Of a stretch of DNA of 64,000 nucleotides, positions 23,974-35,556 are shown one piece after another (positions within the stretch are counted from its first letter, which is position 1; the number at the start of each line of letters is the position of its first letter). The stretch lies in contig CM061240.1 of the NCBI GenBank assembly GCA_030848705.1, positions 23,331,001 through 23,395,000 on the forward strand, read 5' to 3'. Source of the DNA: Heracleum sosnowskyi. Lineage: Eukaryota > Streptophyta > Magnoliopsida > Apiales > Apiaceae. The notes beneath the pieces were generated by a model. The model had not been told where the DNA came from, ran no database searches, and saw nothing but the letters and a program-made list of their open reading frames with translations. The position numbers were made by a program, and so were the translations under genes.

Positions 23974-24328
23974 TGTTGGGGTGTTAATCAGAACTTGTCT
24001 CTGGTTTGTCAACACCAAGTTTCCAGCTCGTTAGTAATTTGCTTTTGAATAAAAGTGCTGCTGTCCGAGTCTTCAGCATTTGATTGTGAAGTCAGTACGT
24101 GGAGATAAATCAGGAGCATTTCAAATAAACATGTTAACGTTGCATTGATTTAGGACTTTCTGTTTAGATCCTACTTTGTAGGAATCACTTTCTTTATTGC
24201 ATTATTCCTTTATATTGTAATTTCCTTAAGCAGTAGAATGAGACAAGCAGTTCTGCAATTTCTTTGTTTTCTCCACTTTTACTCAAACACATATAATTAT
24301 ATTGTATGCAGCACAGTTTGAACCAATA
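23974..24328 (+). repeat. 5' LTR of the 23974-28943 copia element
   Basis: It starts TGTTGGGGTGTTAATCAG and ends GTTTGAACCAATA. An AATAAA at 24048-24053 lies about 90 bp after the host gene stop codon and could supply a polyadenylation signal to the host transcript (inference). Confidence 0.95.
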
Positions 24329-24331
24329 ATC

Positions 24332-24343
24332 TGGTATCAGAGC
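24332..24343 (+). other. Primer-binding site (initiator tRNA-Met type)
   Basis: TGGTATCAGAGC, three bases after the 5' LTR, is the usual plant copia primer-binding site complementary to initiator tRNA-Met. Confidence 0.93.
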
Positions 24344-24358
24344 TTGGTCGTTTAGTTG

Positions 24359-27300
24359 ATGCCAAAGTACATGCCCAGGCCTCAATCAATGGAGACAGGT
24401 AAGAACAAAGACGGAGTGATTAGCTTGAACTACCCCATGCTGACGAGAGTAAATTACACAGCTTGGGCGATGAAGATGAAGGTGTATATGCAAGCTCAAG
24501 GGATTTGGGAAGCCATATCACCTAAGGATCCAAAGGCACCAGCGACAGTTGATGAAAAGATGGACAAGACGGCTCTGGCAGCAATATACCATGGTATACC
24601 AGAGGACGTGCTTCTTTCTCTTGCAGATAAGGGAACGGCTAAAGAAGCATGGGAGGCAATCAAAACCCTGTGCCAAGGAGCACAAAGGGTGAAAACTGCA
24701 AAGGTACAGACTCTTAAAACAGAATTTGAGACTATGGTAATGAAAGACACGGATTCGGTGGATGATTTCTCTATGAAATTATCGAACCTGGTCACCAATA
24801 TACGTGCCTTGGGTGAAGAAGTGGCTGAAAGTTATGTGGTGAAAAAGTTGCTACGAGCGGTTCCACACAAGTTCTTGCAGATAGCCTCGACCATAGAACA
24901 ATTCGGGAACTTAGACACGATGACATTGGAAGAAACTGTGGGCTCTCTGAAAGCGCACGAAGAAAGAATTAAGGGTCAATCGGACAATGTGGGAGGAAAA
25001 TTACTTCTCACAAGAGAGGAGTGGATTGAACGTGAAAGGGAGGATGAGAGCAAACTCCTCCTTACGAAGGAAGAATGGATGAAGCGATCTAATAAAGGTG
25101 GTTCTGAGACTTCACAAAGAAACCGAGGAAAGGAATACATCAGGGACAACCGAGATAAAAGTCGAGTTCGCTGCTTTAACTGTAGTGGCTACGGCCACTA
25201 TGCAATAGAATGCAAGAAATCTAAGCGTGGAAAAGAAGTCAAGGAAGAGGCCAACATGATGCAGATCCTTGATGACGAACCTGCACTCCTAATGGCCGAG
25301 AGCTCGAATGACAGTGGGGACTCATTGTTACTCAACGAAGAACAAGTCTTGCCAAAACTAAGCCAGAAGGAAGATGAGAAAGGGGCAGAGTCCAACCTGT
25401 GGTACCTTGACAATGGCGCCAGCAACCACATGACCGGACAAGTTTCAAAATTTCACGAGATCGATACTAACGTGAAAGGTCAAGTCAAGTTTGGCGATGG
25501 ATCGATGGTTCAGATCAAAGGGAAAGGCTCAATAACTCTGAAGTGTAAAAACGGAGAGAACAGAATTCTAAGTGAGGTATACTACATCCCCTCGCTTCGT
25601 AGTAACATTATTAGCCTTGGACAACTCTCCGAAAATGGGTACAGGATAACGCTTAGAGGAGAGCATCTCTGGGTTCACGAGAACAATGGTGACCTGCTAA
25701 TGAAAGTAAAGCGCTCCCCGAATCGATTGTACAAGATTATTTTTTGCAGCAGTGAAACGAAGTGTCTAATGTCAAGGCACGACAATGATAGTTGGCTTTG
25801 GCACTCTCGACTAGGCCATGTCAACTTCAAGGCACTAAAGCTCATGTCAACAACCAACATGGTACGCGGGATGCCCAGGATCAATCTGCAAAATGAAGTC
25901 TGTAGCGGATGTTTAATGTCAAAACAAGTGAGAAAGCCATTCCCTCAACAGTCGAAGTTCACTGCAAAGAAAGCACTCGAGTTAATTCATGGAGACTTAT
26001 GCGGGCCTATAACACCGAGTACTCCCGGAGGTAATAAGTATATCTTTGTTTTAATTGATGATTATAGCCGTGTAATGTGGACATATCTTTTAAAAAATAA
26101 GAGTGAGGCATTTGGTGCTTTTAAACGATTCCGTGCTCTAGTTGAAAACAGTCCAGAAAAGAAAATAATGACTTTCAGGACAGACAATGGAGGGGAATTT
26201 ACTTCCAAGGAATTCAATCAGTATTGTGCAGAGGCGGGGATCGTGAGACATTTTTCTGCTCCGTACTCACCACAACAGAATGGTGTGGTTGAAAGGCGCA
26301 ATCGAACTCTGATCGAAATGGCACGAAGCTTACTGAAAGAAAAGAATGTACCAAACCAATTCTGGGGTGAGGCTGTCCAACATGCCACGTACTTGATCAA
26401 TAGACTTCCCACTCGAGCTGTGACTGGGATCACTCCCTACGAGGCTTGGTCCGAAAAGAAACCTCATGTGGAACATATCAGAATTTTCGGGTGCATAGCG
26501 CACATGAAAACACCTTCTGCAAATCTGAAGAAGCTGGATAACAGAAGTAAAGAAGTGGTCTATTTCGGCAAGGAGGCAGGTACTAAAGCATTCAGATTGT
26601 ATGACCCAGCAACAAAGTCCATTTATGTGAGTCGAGACGTCGTATTCGAAGAAGAGAAAAGCTGGGATTGGTCCGAACAAGATGAATCACTAACCACAGG
26701 CTTGGAGTCATTCACTGTGACTACAAGCACACTTGGAACTGTGGGTGAAAGTCACCACCATGGGGAAGCACCTTCAAACCCAGTATCGAACTCTCCAACC
26801 CCAAGCCGCAGCAACAGTACTTCTACCACAAGTAATTCACAAGACGCAAGTGAGTCTGATTCTAACTCAGAAGGAGGAACACCAGTAGGAAACACTCCGG
26901 TGTCTGTCAGGTCTGTCACGACATCTGAATCAAGTGATGGACCTCGACGATACCGACCTCTAAGCGAAATATACAATGAAACGGAACAGATAGAACTTGA
27001 AGATGAAGAACTGTATTTAATGGGATTGGATGAGCCTGTAAACTACACTCAAGCGGTGAAAGGAAGCGAATGGAAGAAAGCCATGGAAGTAGAAATGAAA
27101 GCTGTTGAAAGAAATGGGACTTGGGAATTAACTGAGCTCCCCCAAGGTCGCAAGGCTATTGGTTTGAAGTGGATTTACAAGATCAAACGAGATGCAAACG
27201 GAAGTATCACTAAATACAAGGCAAGAATTGTTGCAAAGGGGTTCGTGCAAAAACAGGGGGTTGATTTTGATGAAGTTTTCGCACCAGTCACCCGCATTGA

Positions 27301-28579
27301 AACAATTCGCCTGTTACTTGCCCTTGCAGCTAAGGAAAGTTGGGAAGTGCACCATTTAGACGTCAAAACTGCGTTTCTAAATGGCGAGATCAAAGAAGAA
27401 GTGTATGTCAGGCAGCCCGAGGGCTTTGTTGTGAAAGGAAAAGAGCATCTTGTCTACAGACTTATTAAAGCGTTATATGGCCTCCGTCAAGCTCCGAGGG
27501 CTTGGTACTCGAAGTTGAATAGATATTTGGAAGAGCTGGGATTCACTAGATGTGCATATGATCAAGCAGTCTACACGAGAAATGTGGGCAAGGGAGTGCT
27601 AATAATCGGTGTCTATGTCGACGACATTTTGGTAACCGGAGCAAGCACAGCAACTATTAAAGAGTTCAAGGAACAAATGGCAAGTAAGTTTGATATGTGC
27701 GATTTGGGAAAGCTAACTTATTATCTTGGCCTCGAGGTACATCAGGGCGATGGGTATATTCAATTAAACCAAAAGGGTTATGCCAAGAAAATACTAAAAA
27801 AAGCTGGTATGCTGCACTGCAACCCGAGCAAAGTTCCAATGCATCCGAAAGACATTGTCAACAAAGACGAGGGAGGAACTGAGGTAAATCCCACTGACTT
27901 TAAGAGTGTAGTCGGAGGCTTAAGGTACCTCTGTCACACCAGGCCTGATATAGCCTACTCCGTAGGTATTGTGAGTAGGTTCATGGAGCACCCAACTCTG
28001 TTACACCAAGCAGCAGCTAAACGCATACTACGGTATGTGCAAGGGACTTTGGATCTTGGCCTAATCTACTCAAGGGATAGTAACAACAAAGTGCTGATCG
28101 GTTACTCTGATAGTGACCTTGCTGGAAATGTAGAAGACAGAAAAAGCACGGGAGGTATGGTCTTCTATCTCAATAAGAGTCTAATTACATGGGCATCGCA
28201 AAAACAAAAGAGTGTCGCACTCTCGTCCTGCGAGGCTGAGTTCATGGCAGCTACTGCTGCGGCTTGTCAAGCTGTGTGGCTAAGGAAGATGTTAGCTCAA
28301 ATCACAGAATACGATATTGGTCCAGTTACTCTATTTCTCGACAACAAGTCTGCTATTGAGTTGGCCAAAAATCCAGTGTTTCATGGCCGAAGTAAACACA
28401 TAGACGTTCGGTATCATTTTGTACGTGAATGTGTAGAGAACGGAGAAATAGTGGTGGAGCATGTACCGACAGAAGAACAACGTGCAGATCCTCTCACTAA
28501 AGCTCTTACATCTGTTAAGTTTGAAGTTATGAGAGAAATGCTTGGAGTGAGGAAATGTATTCAGACAAGTTCAGCTTAA
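24359..28579 (+). CDS. Copia gag-pol polyprotein, full length
   Basis: 1406 codons from ATG at 24359, sixteen bases after the primer-binding site, to TAA at 28577. Domains in order: gag of the UBN2 type (about 20-210), CCHC zinc knuckle CFNCSGYGHYAIEC (about 271), aspartic protease WYLDNGASNHMTG (about 348), GAG-pre-integrase WHSRLGHVN (about 480), and integrase core with HGDLCGP, TDNGGEF and NGVVERRNRT (541-650). Then reverse transcriptase with LDVKTAFLNGEIKEEVYV and YVDDILVTG (920-1100), and RNase H with GYSDSDLAGN, SSCEAEFMAA and KHIDVRYHFVRE (1245-1360). No stop or frameshift is present and the catalytic motifs look complete, so the protein is probably functional. A later in-frame ATG (about codon 12, METGKNK) could be the true start. 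Confidence 0.95.
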   Translation: MPKYMPRPQSMETGKNKDGVISLNYPMLTRVNYTAWAMKMKVYMQAQGIWEAISPKDPKAPATVDEKMDKTALAAIYHGIPEDVLLSLADKGTAKEAWEAIKTLCQGAQRVKTAKVQTLKTEFETMVMKDTDSVDDFSMKLSNLVTNIRALGEEVAESYVVKKLLRAVPHKFLQIASTIEQFGNLDTMTLEETVGSLKAHEERIKGQSDNVGGKLLLTREEWIEREREDESKLLLTKEEWMKRSNKGGSETSQRNRGKEYIRDNRDKSRVRCFNCSGYGHYAIECKKSKRGKEVKEEANMMQILDDEPALLMAESSNDSGDSLLLNEEQVLPKLSQKEDEKGAESNLWYLDNGASNHMTGQVSKFHEIDTNVKGQVKFGDGSMVQIKGKGSITLKCKNGENRILSEVYYIPSLRSNIISLGQLSENGYRITLRGEHLWVHENNGDLLMKVKRSPNRLYKIIFCSSETKCLMSRHDNDSWLWHSRLGHVNFKALKLMSTTNMVRGMPRINLQNEVCSGCLMSKQVRKPFPQQSKFTAKKALELIHGDLCGPITPSTPGGNKYIFVLIDDYSRVMWTYLLKNKSEAFGAFKRFRALVENSPEKKIMTFRTDNGGEFTSKEFNQYCAEAGIVRHFSAPYSPQQNGVVERRNRTLIEMARSLLKEKNVPNQFWGEAVQHATYLINRLPTRAVTGITPYEAWSEKKPHVEHIRIFGCIAHMKTPSANLKKLDNRSKEVVYFGKEAGTKAFRLYDPATKSIYVSRDVVFEEEKSWDWSEQDESLTTGLESFTVTTSTLGTVGESHHHGEAPSNPVSNSPTPSRSNSTSTTSNSQDASESDSNSEGGTPVGNTPVSVRSVTTSESSDGPRRYRPLSEIYNETEQIELEDEELYLMGLDEPVNYTQAVKGSEWKKAMEVEMKAVERNGTWELTELPQGRKAIGLKWIYKIKRDANGSITKYKARIVAKGFVQKQGVDFDEVFAPVTRIETIRLLLALAAKESWEVHHLDVKTAFLNGEIKEEVYVRQPEGFVVKGKEHLVYRLIKALYGLRQAPRAWYSKLNRYLEELGFTRCAYDQAVYTRNVGKGVLIIGVYVDDILVTGASTATIKEFKEQMASKFDMCDLGKLTYYLGLEVHQGDGYIQLNQKGYAKKILKKAGMLHCNPSKVPMHPKDIVNKDEGGTEVNPTDFKSVVGGLRYLCHTRPDIAYSVGIVSRFMEHPTLLHQAAAKRILRYVQGTLDLGLIYSRDSNNKVLIGYSDSDLAGNVEDRKSTGGMVFYLNKSLITWASQKQKSVALSSCEAEFMAATAAACQAVWLRKMLAQITEYDIGPVTLFLDNKSAIELAKNPVFHGRSKHIDVRYHFVRECVENGEIVVEHVPTEEQRADPLTKALTSVKFEVMREMLGVRKCIQTSSA

Positions 28580-28588
28580 GGGGGTGTT

Positions 28589-28943
28589 TGTTGGGGTGTT
28601 AATCAGAACTTGTCTCTGGTTTGTCAACACCAAGTTTCCAGCTCGTTAGTAATTTGCTTTTGAATAAAAGTGCTGCTGTCCGAGTCTTCAGCATTTGATT
28701 GTGAAGTCAGTACGTGGAGATAAATCAGGAGCATTTCAAATAAACATGTTAACGTTGCATTGATTTAGGACTTTCTGTTTAGATCCTACTTTGTAGGAAT
28801 CACTTTCTTTATTGCATTATTCCTTTATATTGTAATTTCCTTAAGCAGTAGAATGAGACAAGCAGTTCTGCAATTTCTTTGTTTTCTCCACTTTTACTCA
28901 AACACATATAATTATATTGTATGCAGCACAGTTTGAACCAATA
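28589..28943 (+). repeat. 3' LTR of the 23974-28943 copia element
   Basis: Reads identically to the 5' LTR, and is preceded by a G-rich polypurine tract. It is followed by the GTCGG duplication and then the displaced remainder of the host 3' UTR. Confidence 0.95.
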
Positions 28944-28948
28944 GTCGG

Positions 28949-29090
28949 GACGGCATGTTGTTGAACTAAATAAAATCATGTTGTTGAAAACCTGTATTAA
29001 TAAAATCAATAAGATGAAGATCATGTACTGTCGCATGTTACATTCGTCAGTGTTAGGGATGAATAAGAATGATGTAATCAAATATATTTG
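28949..29090 (+). terminator. Displaced original 3' UTR of the dioxygenase gene
   Basis: Removing the element joins the stop codon region (23957-23973) to this sequence. It has AATAAA at 28969-28974 and again near 28998, the likely original polyadenylation signals, now about 5 kb from the stop codon. Confidence 0.55.
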
Positions 29091-29520
29091 GTAATTAAAA
29101 TTTTTTTATTCTGTTTTTGAAGTTGAATTTCAAATCTGGAGGTGCTCATGTACGATACAGGAAAAAAGCTAAGAAATTAAAAAGATGTTTTCAAAATTGT
29201 TTCACAATATCTCATGATAAGTCGTAAAAATAATAAATAAGATTTATATTTCCGAATTAACATCAATCACACAGTTAAAATTCTTAATTTCGTCACATCA
29301 TTTTCCATTCATTTGGAAGGATATTTATAAGTTTCTGGTATTATTCACAATAAAACATAATTGCATGTAGGCATAGGCACATAAACTGTTCACCAAATAT
29401 TTTAAATTATCTTCAGATTATAAGTGTCCACACACTACGTACAAAACTCATAGCAAATGACGATATGCTACTCCCTCAATCCCCTAGGTTCCTTGGGAAT
29501 GCGGACATATTTTAAAATTT
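29091..29520. other. AT-rich intergenic sequence
   Basis: No gene is seen. Around 29470-29495, CTCCCTCAATCCCCTAGGTT resembles the ends of Stowaway-type MITEs, but no partner end was found. Confidence 0.45.
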
Positions 29521-29934
29521 TTAGGATTCGTTTTGTTTTGGTTGGGAGTGGTATGAGTTTGGAATGTGGTATGAGGTTGAAAAATCATTTATAATATTAT
29601 GTCTTGAAATAATTTTTTAAAATGATATTAAGTTATATTTTAAATTAATTTTTTATATTATAAAAAAAATTAAAAATATTTTATTGATATTTATAACATC
29701 GTTTTTATGTATAAAATAATTTTTTATATTTATAATGTTTTTTGGCATGAAATTAATAAATAATATAAAATTGATACTCATACCTCCATTTTCATACCCA
29801 CCACCCTTAGGGTATCAAAATCTCATAGCGGTTTGAGGTATGTGTTTGAGAATAAAAAAATTTGAACCGGTATGGATTTACTCATTGTAAACCCATACAT
29901 GATTTATCATACGAGCGAACCAAACAATCCCTTA
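29521..29934. mobile_element. MITE candidate (PIF/Harbinger-like)
   Basis: The left end (about 29523, AGGATTCGTTTTGTTTTGG) and right end (about 29917-29933, GCGAACCAAACAATCCC) are imperfect inverted repeats. The body is AT-rich with GGTATGAG/CATACC-type inverted motifs, common in MITEs with GGGATTGTTTGGTTCG ends. There is no ORF. The target duplication is not clear. Confidence 0.45.
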
Positions 29935-29999
29935 TAAAGTTTAGTTTGATATATTATTTTAATTTTTTTTCAATAAAAATTTAATATTAGAATTTTTAT

Positions 30000-32900
30000 T
30001 CAAAAAAAGAAAATTTTAAAAATTGGTATGAATATCTTGCATATGAATCTATGTGCTTTAACTTTTAACTATCTAGATTCTTTTTTCAATTACTTGTAAC
30101 TCTTAGGACCTTTGACCTTTTACATGCATGTAACTACAAGGCTTTTGGCCTTTATGTACTTATAACTTCCTTCTAATTGAGCCTATAAATAGGTCTGCTT
30201 GTAAGACACACCAAAATATGATATAAATAATGATCTCCATTCTGTCCATTATCTAGCTCTCTATATATATTATATATTATTATATAACACATTATCCGAC
30301 TTGCTCTTTCGTGTGGTGAGTGTGATGGTGGATTACATTCAAGAAGTCCAAGTTTTAAAATTTTGTTTGGAAGAATCAAGTCCAAGTACAAGTGGTTCAT
30401 CATTCAAAGGTATATTCACTACATAGCATGAGTTGTCCTCCCACTCATAGATAAATCGAAATATTTTAGACTGCTTAGAAAGATCTTCTAGTTACCTAAA
30501 ATTTGAATATTTGACATGTTTCAAATTCCTCTCTCAATTTCTGCAATATAAGATAAATTATTGTGTGACATCGATATTAGTATATCTACACTTTGAAAAA
30601 TCATATAAAATTGAAATTTCATCCAAAAATTATGTGCAATATCAATACGAAAAGATATTCTCGAGACCTTTACATCATGCTCAAAATTTATGGCCCTTTA
30701 GCACATTTACTATCTCTAAAAGTTTAAATAAAAATCTGGTTAGTAGTTGATTTGTATTGTGTTGCAATAGTCCATGTTTTATTTTATTCTATATTCGTTA
30801 CATCTTTGTTTTTGATGAGCCTTAACTTTTTGGAAAGATTATTGGATTGTCTACAATTTTTGTGTTTTACATGTTTTTAAATAAAATCATTTACTATTAA
30901 AAATTGTCTATCTTCCTATCCGGCCAAATCAGATTGTGTTTATTTATATTGTGTTATATTTTGAGTAAAATAATGTTTACATGTATTTTTAACATGATTA
31001 TTAATTGTTTAGATGTGCACTTGTATTTGTGTGTATCTTATTATGTCTTTTTTGAACTCACATAAAATATTATAATTATTATGATATAATTGCGGTGAAA
31101 ATATATTGAGTGATGGAATGCTACATTGTTGTAATGAAAAATGATGATTATGATTTAAAGTTGTGCAAAAAAAAAAAGGATCTTGAGAACCAAATTTATA
31201 TAAAAAAAATGAGATATCCTATGACACAACTATGCACAAAATATTTTAATTCTACTTTGCGACTTTGCCCATACATTAGAAGTTTTATGCAAGCTTCAAA
31301 TAAATGATACTTTGTGAAGTCTTGGTTGTTATATATATGATATATGATTTATAAATTTGAGATCAATTGATATTACATGATGAATTTGATCAAAACTTGA
31401 GTTTAATTCATTTAATATCACAAAAAAATAATTACTTGATATTGGTGGCAATCGGAAGTTGCGCAAATTACAACCAGAAGTTGCATGAAAATTAATAATC
31501 AGTTTTTTTGCGAACATGAACGTTCATTTTCTGTGTGACACATTTTGATGCGTTTGGTCCTATAGAATCTCGGAAGGAAATTCTTTATATAATTTGTCAT
31601 AAATACGACATTAAGAAAATATTTTATAAGGATGATAAAATATCTTCTAATGATGTTTATATATAAATGATTGTAAAATTTTTAATCGTTGGATACTATT
31701 AAAATTTAAATCTTGTGACAATGAAATGTGTTCTAGAAATACAACTTGAAAAGGCCTATTAATCAATAAAATTATGAATTATATTTGATCCTTGTGGTTG
31801 ATTATTGATTTTTAATCAAAATTTATGAACTTCCCCAAGTGGTATCCACTCCATTCTCAAAAGTGAATGTGAAAATATTAGAAAATTCTATATTATAAAC
31901 CTTGCCTATAGTAGTGGTTATGATCTCCTAAATATGAATACATTTGATTGTATTCTTAGTTCTTACTATATGTATAATAATTTATTTATTTATTTTTTGT
32001 TTAATATGAAGATGACTTGTGTCAATACTATACATCAAATATGAGTAATCCAAAGGGGGAGAATTGTATATATTAGATGTCACGTCATATTTTCTAAATT
32101 AAAGGCTTCATAAGAGCACGTATGCTATTATCATGGTATTCGTACAAAAAAAGGGGGGAGAAGAAATATAATTTTATTGATGTAACTATACTCTCCCAAG
32201 TGACAGAAAAACTTTGGTTGATGTAGAATCGATCATATGGTTCCAATATTCTATATTACATAGAAAAATTGTTGCGATATATATTTAAGTAAACCAGAAG
32301 TTTACTGATAACTTTAGAGTTGGAATGATCGACTAAGCCATGTCGAATTTATAAGGATGCAAATATTAATTGAAATTTTATTTGGACGTTCATTGAAGAA
32401 CCAACAGATTCTTCTCAATTATATATGTTCTTTGTTAATAAGGCAAATGATCACCAACAAAAAATATATTATAAATCTATCATATTTGAAAATAAATTAT
32501 AAATCTCCAAATGTGGGCCATTAAGATATTTTATGATTGATACATGAACTATATGGTTACATGCCTATTTTTTATAGACTCACAACCTGAAGTTTGTGAG
32601 TTTTATTGTTTAGTTAATCATATTATCAAGAATATGCATTTATATGATGTTGGTGAGTTTATTACTCAAATGTTCAATGAGAATTATTGTATATTGAGAA
32701 TTGTTGAATATCTTGTGGCATATATTGATTCACATCTAGCCATTAAGTTATCATGATTTCTCCCTATCATAATTAAATTTTGGTCATTTGTAACTATTCC
32801 ACCACAAAAAAATAAGATAAAGTTGGATATACATTATAAATGAGTGGTTATCGATCACTATATATTTGAAGCCATCTATATGTATTTGGCTATGACTCAA

Positions 32901-33888
32901 TTTATTAAGTCTGTTTTCTCAAAATGAGGGGGAGAAAATAAATAGATGGTGATAGTTAGTAGGAATGAATTATCATTGCCTCGTGTTGATCCTCATAGTA
33001 AAGAATATGAACCAGAAGTTCAGAAGATAATTCATTCATATGTTTCAACTATTGTTAGACATATATGTTAACCTGAAAGAGTGAGTTATCACATATACCA
33101 GCTACAAATGCTCCAAATGAATATGTCCCGGAAGGACAACCTCAAAATACGATGTGTCTAAAGAATGCCTGAAGAGTGATAGACCAGTAGGTTCTATAAC
33201 AAAAGAATATGTAAATCCTTAAAAGTAAAAAAGGAACAGTGATTGATGATGGCTAAATCGAGGACTGGATAACTTTTGAATGATCTCCAGAAGAGATTGT
33301 AGACATGACAAAAGAAAGAAAAATGAAGGTACCTGAAAAATGGTGAAATCTCAATATATTGTGTCATGTCCAGAATAAAATGGAACCATTAATCAAATCA
33401 ACGTCGACAATATGAAATATAACACTTGTGGTTATGGATAATAATGAGGATCATAAAATAAACTCTTGTGAATGTAGACAAAATTGGCCAAAGATGTAAT
33501 GAAAATCGAGGCAAAATCTCTTGCAAAGAGAAAATTATTTGGACCAAAAGTCCGCACACCTGAAGTTGTGAAGGTAGCGCGCTATAAGAAATATTATCTC
33601 TTACGAATACAGAAATATCTGAACTACAGTTCACACACCTAAATATGTCATGTCAGTGGGATATCAATAGATATATTATCTTGTGGTGGATATAATTATT
33701 TGATTTGTAAATAGTCTGGAAACATAAGATTGAGTTTATTGACCCACTTGACAATATTTAAATTTAATCCTGGAAGGATATGAATTGCTGGAAGCAGTGA
33801 ATTAAGTTCTCGAGAACTAGTCCTGTCATATTATAAATGGATATGGACCAGAAGTCCAACATTAAATTATTCCGGAATTAAATACTTC
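30000..33888 (+). mobile_element. Heavily decayed Ty1/copia retrotransposon
   Basis: At 30180-30310, TATAAATAGG, a TATATAACACATTATC stretch and a leader resemble the LTR end of an old copia. Fragments of pol follow in all three plus frames: a GAG-pre-integrase-like stretch (about 32310-32430), an integrase piece with GEFITQMFNE (about 32650-32750), and a region around 33080-33560 resembling the integrase-RT linker and RT start. Stops and indels are numerous. Everything between (30420-32300) is AT-rich and not assignable. A second CACTA element has inserted into it at 33889. Confidence 0.6.
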
Positions 33889-33969
33889 CACTACGCCATA
33901 GATGGCCTATATCGCAACAAATTAGGGGGGGGTGTTACCATATTGGATGTTACTATAGCTATACAATTT
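33889..33969 (+). repeat. TIR and first subterminal motifs of the second CACTA family
   Basis: After the TIR come TGTTACCATA and TGTTACTATA. The series continues after the copia insertion (41802-41920) with TGTTACCAAA, TGTTACTATA, TGTTACACTG and TGTTACCTTA, i.e. a TGTTACYWTA-like subterminal motif. Rejoining the two sides at the AATTT duplication restores one continuous motif cluster. Confidence 0.65.
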
Positions 33970-35555
33970 TGTTAGTGTTAGTGCCCTAGAGACAATACAA
34001 TTGTACTTCTGGGAAACACTATTTTGTTATTTAATAATGATTATGTTCTATTGATTATTCGACAACAATTATTATGTCTTTATTTACTGCGATATTAATG
34101 TTAGAGTAATAAATGTCCTTGGAATATTGAACACGTATTCTATATCTTTAAGTATGTGACTTAGAAATGAGATTATATGAATAGTGTTTATATTCCTAAA
34201 TTATCCCTAATTAAGCATTATAAATTAGGACAATTATGATGCATAAAGATTAGTATGTTCATTGACTAAATGACCACATCTCATTGGTCATAGCTATAAT
34301 GATACTAAAGTCAAGAACATAGGTGCATGTAATATTCTACATGGCACCGGATAGACCCACAGTGAGATTCTACATGGTAATAAAGTCATTAGAATAGCTC
34401 ACAGTGATAATGGTGTAATGATCCTTAGACTTGAGATCATTATATTTCTATACGAGGATTAATATACTTTGATTACATTAAAAGTTACCTTTGACCGGGT
34501 GATGATAAAAGTGGACATCGGGTATATTATGAGTCGTATGAGAAATATGAATGATAGATATAGGATTTAACCCTCCTATTATTAGGAGAGATATTATTGG
34601 CCTCTTGATTGAGTGAGACTATGAAAATGCATGGCCATGCTTAAATATTGATTTGTTTTAATAGTCTACTCATTGATCAAGGAAACCTGGATTAAATGTT
34701 GAAGAGGATGACTAATAACATGCCTCGAGTTTAATCTATAATATTTGGTTAAAGGGATTATATTACACGGAAACATTAGTCACAAAAGGTTTAATTGGAT
34801 CACCATTTATTATTATTTCTTGGGGAGCAATGATGTATTACTAGATGCCGCTCATTGTTTATAATTTTATTTAAGAATAAAATTATTGCCAACGAAATAA
34901 TAACCTAAAGGGTCACACACTTAGAACGTTTTAAATGAAGTTTTAATTTAAATTATGAATTTAAATTAAATGATTAAATTTGAAATTAGTTATTTAATTG
35001 AGCTGGTCTTAATTAAATCAGAATTCGAATTTAATATTAACTGATTATTTTCGAAATTAGTCATTTAATTGAGATGGTCTTAATTAAATAGAATTTCGAA
35101 TTTAATACTAAAACCAAAAATCAGATTGGGTTTTAAGAAGCCCAAAAACGGATTTAGGGTTTTGGCCCAATCCTCTATCTCATATAAATACATTATGATG
35201 TATTATTGAGGTATGATTTTTCTGCAATTTCGAATTAAAGAAAACCCTAGCAGCTCTGCATTAAGAGAGGCTAGAGAGAGAGAGAGGGGCAGTTTTTCGG
35301 CTAGTACCGAACTCCGTTGATCGTTGGACGATCGAGCGTTCGTGTGGACGACTTTGGCGACGCAGATCTTGGACAAGGGCTGTGTGGTGATTACAACAAG
35401 GACCTCCATCTTTCCGAACTTTAAAGCTCTTTAAGGTATGATTTCGTTTCTCCATAATCAGCCATGTCTTGTACACGGATCCTAGGGTTAGGGTTTCGGA
35501 ATTTTTATTGTTTTACGACTGTTTTTCGCTGCGTTTGTTGCCCCGAAACGCAACA
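33970..35555 (+). repeat. 5' LTR of the 33970-41796 copia element
   Basis: It begins TGTTAGTGTTAGTGCCC and ends CCCGAAACGCAACA. A TATAAATA box lies at 35183-35190, followed by an AG-rich transcribed leader. At about 34980-35107 a ~70-bp segment (AAATTAGTTATTTAATTGAG and onwards) is duplicated in tandem. Two ORFs on the opposite strand near 35203-35476 are chance. Confidence 0.94.
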
Positions 35556-35556
35556 A

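Larger units (their letters stand above)
23974..28943 (+). mobile_element. Apparently intact Ty1/copia retrotransposon in the dioxygenase 3' UTR
   Basis: The LTRs (23974-24328 and 28589-28943, 355 bp each) read identically by eye. The element is flanked by a perfect 5-bp duplication, GTCGG, at 23969-23973 and 28944-28948. It has a primer-binding site TGGTATCAGAGC (24332-24343), a purine-rich tract (about 28577-28585) before the 3' LTR, and one uninterrupted 1406-codon gag-pol frame. LTR termini are TG...TA. All parts needed for retrotransposition seem present. It has the same orientation as the host gene. Confidence 0.96.

Noticed and set aside
26752..27393. Minus-strand ORFs inside the intact copia gag-pol
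   Set aside because: They are antisense shadows of the polyprotein.
35203..35476. Minus-strand ORFs in the copia LTR, repeated at 41442-41717
   Set aside because: They are shadows in LTR sequence, identical only because the LTRs are duplicated, with no protein family features.
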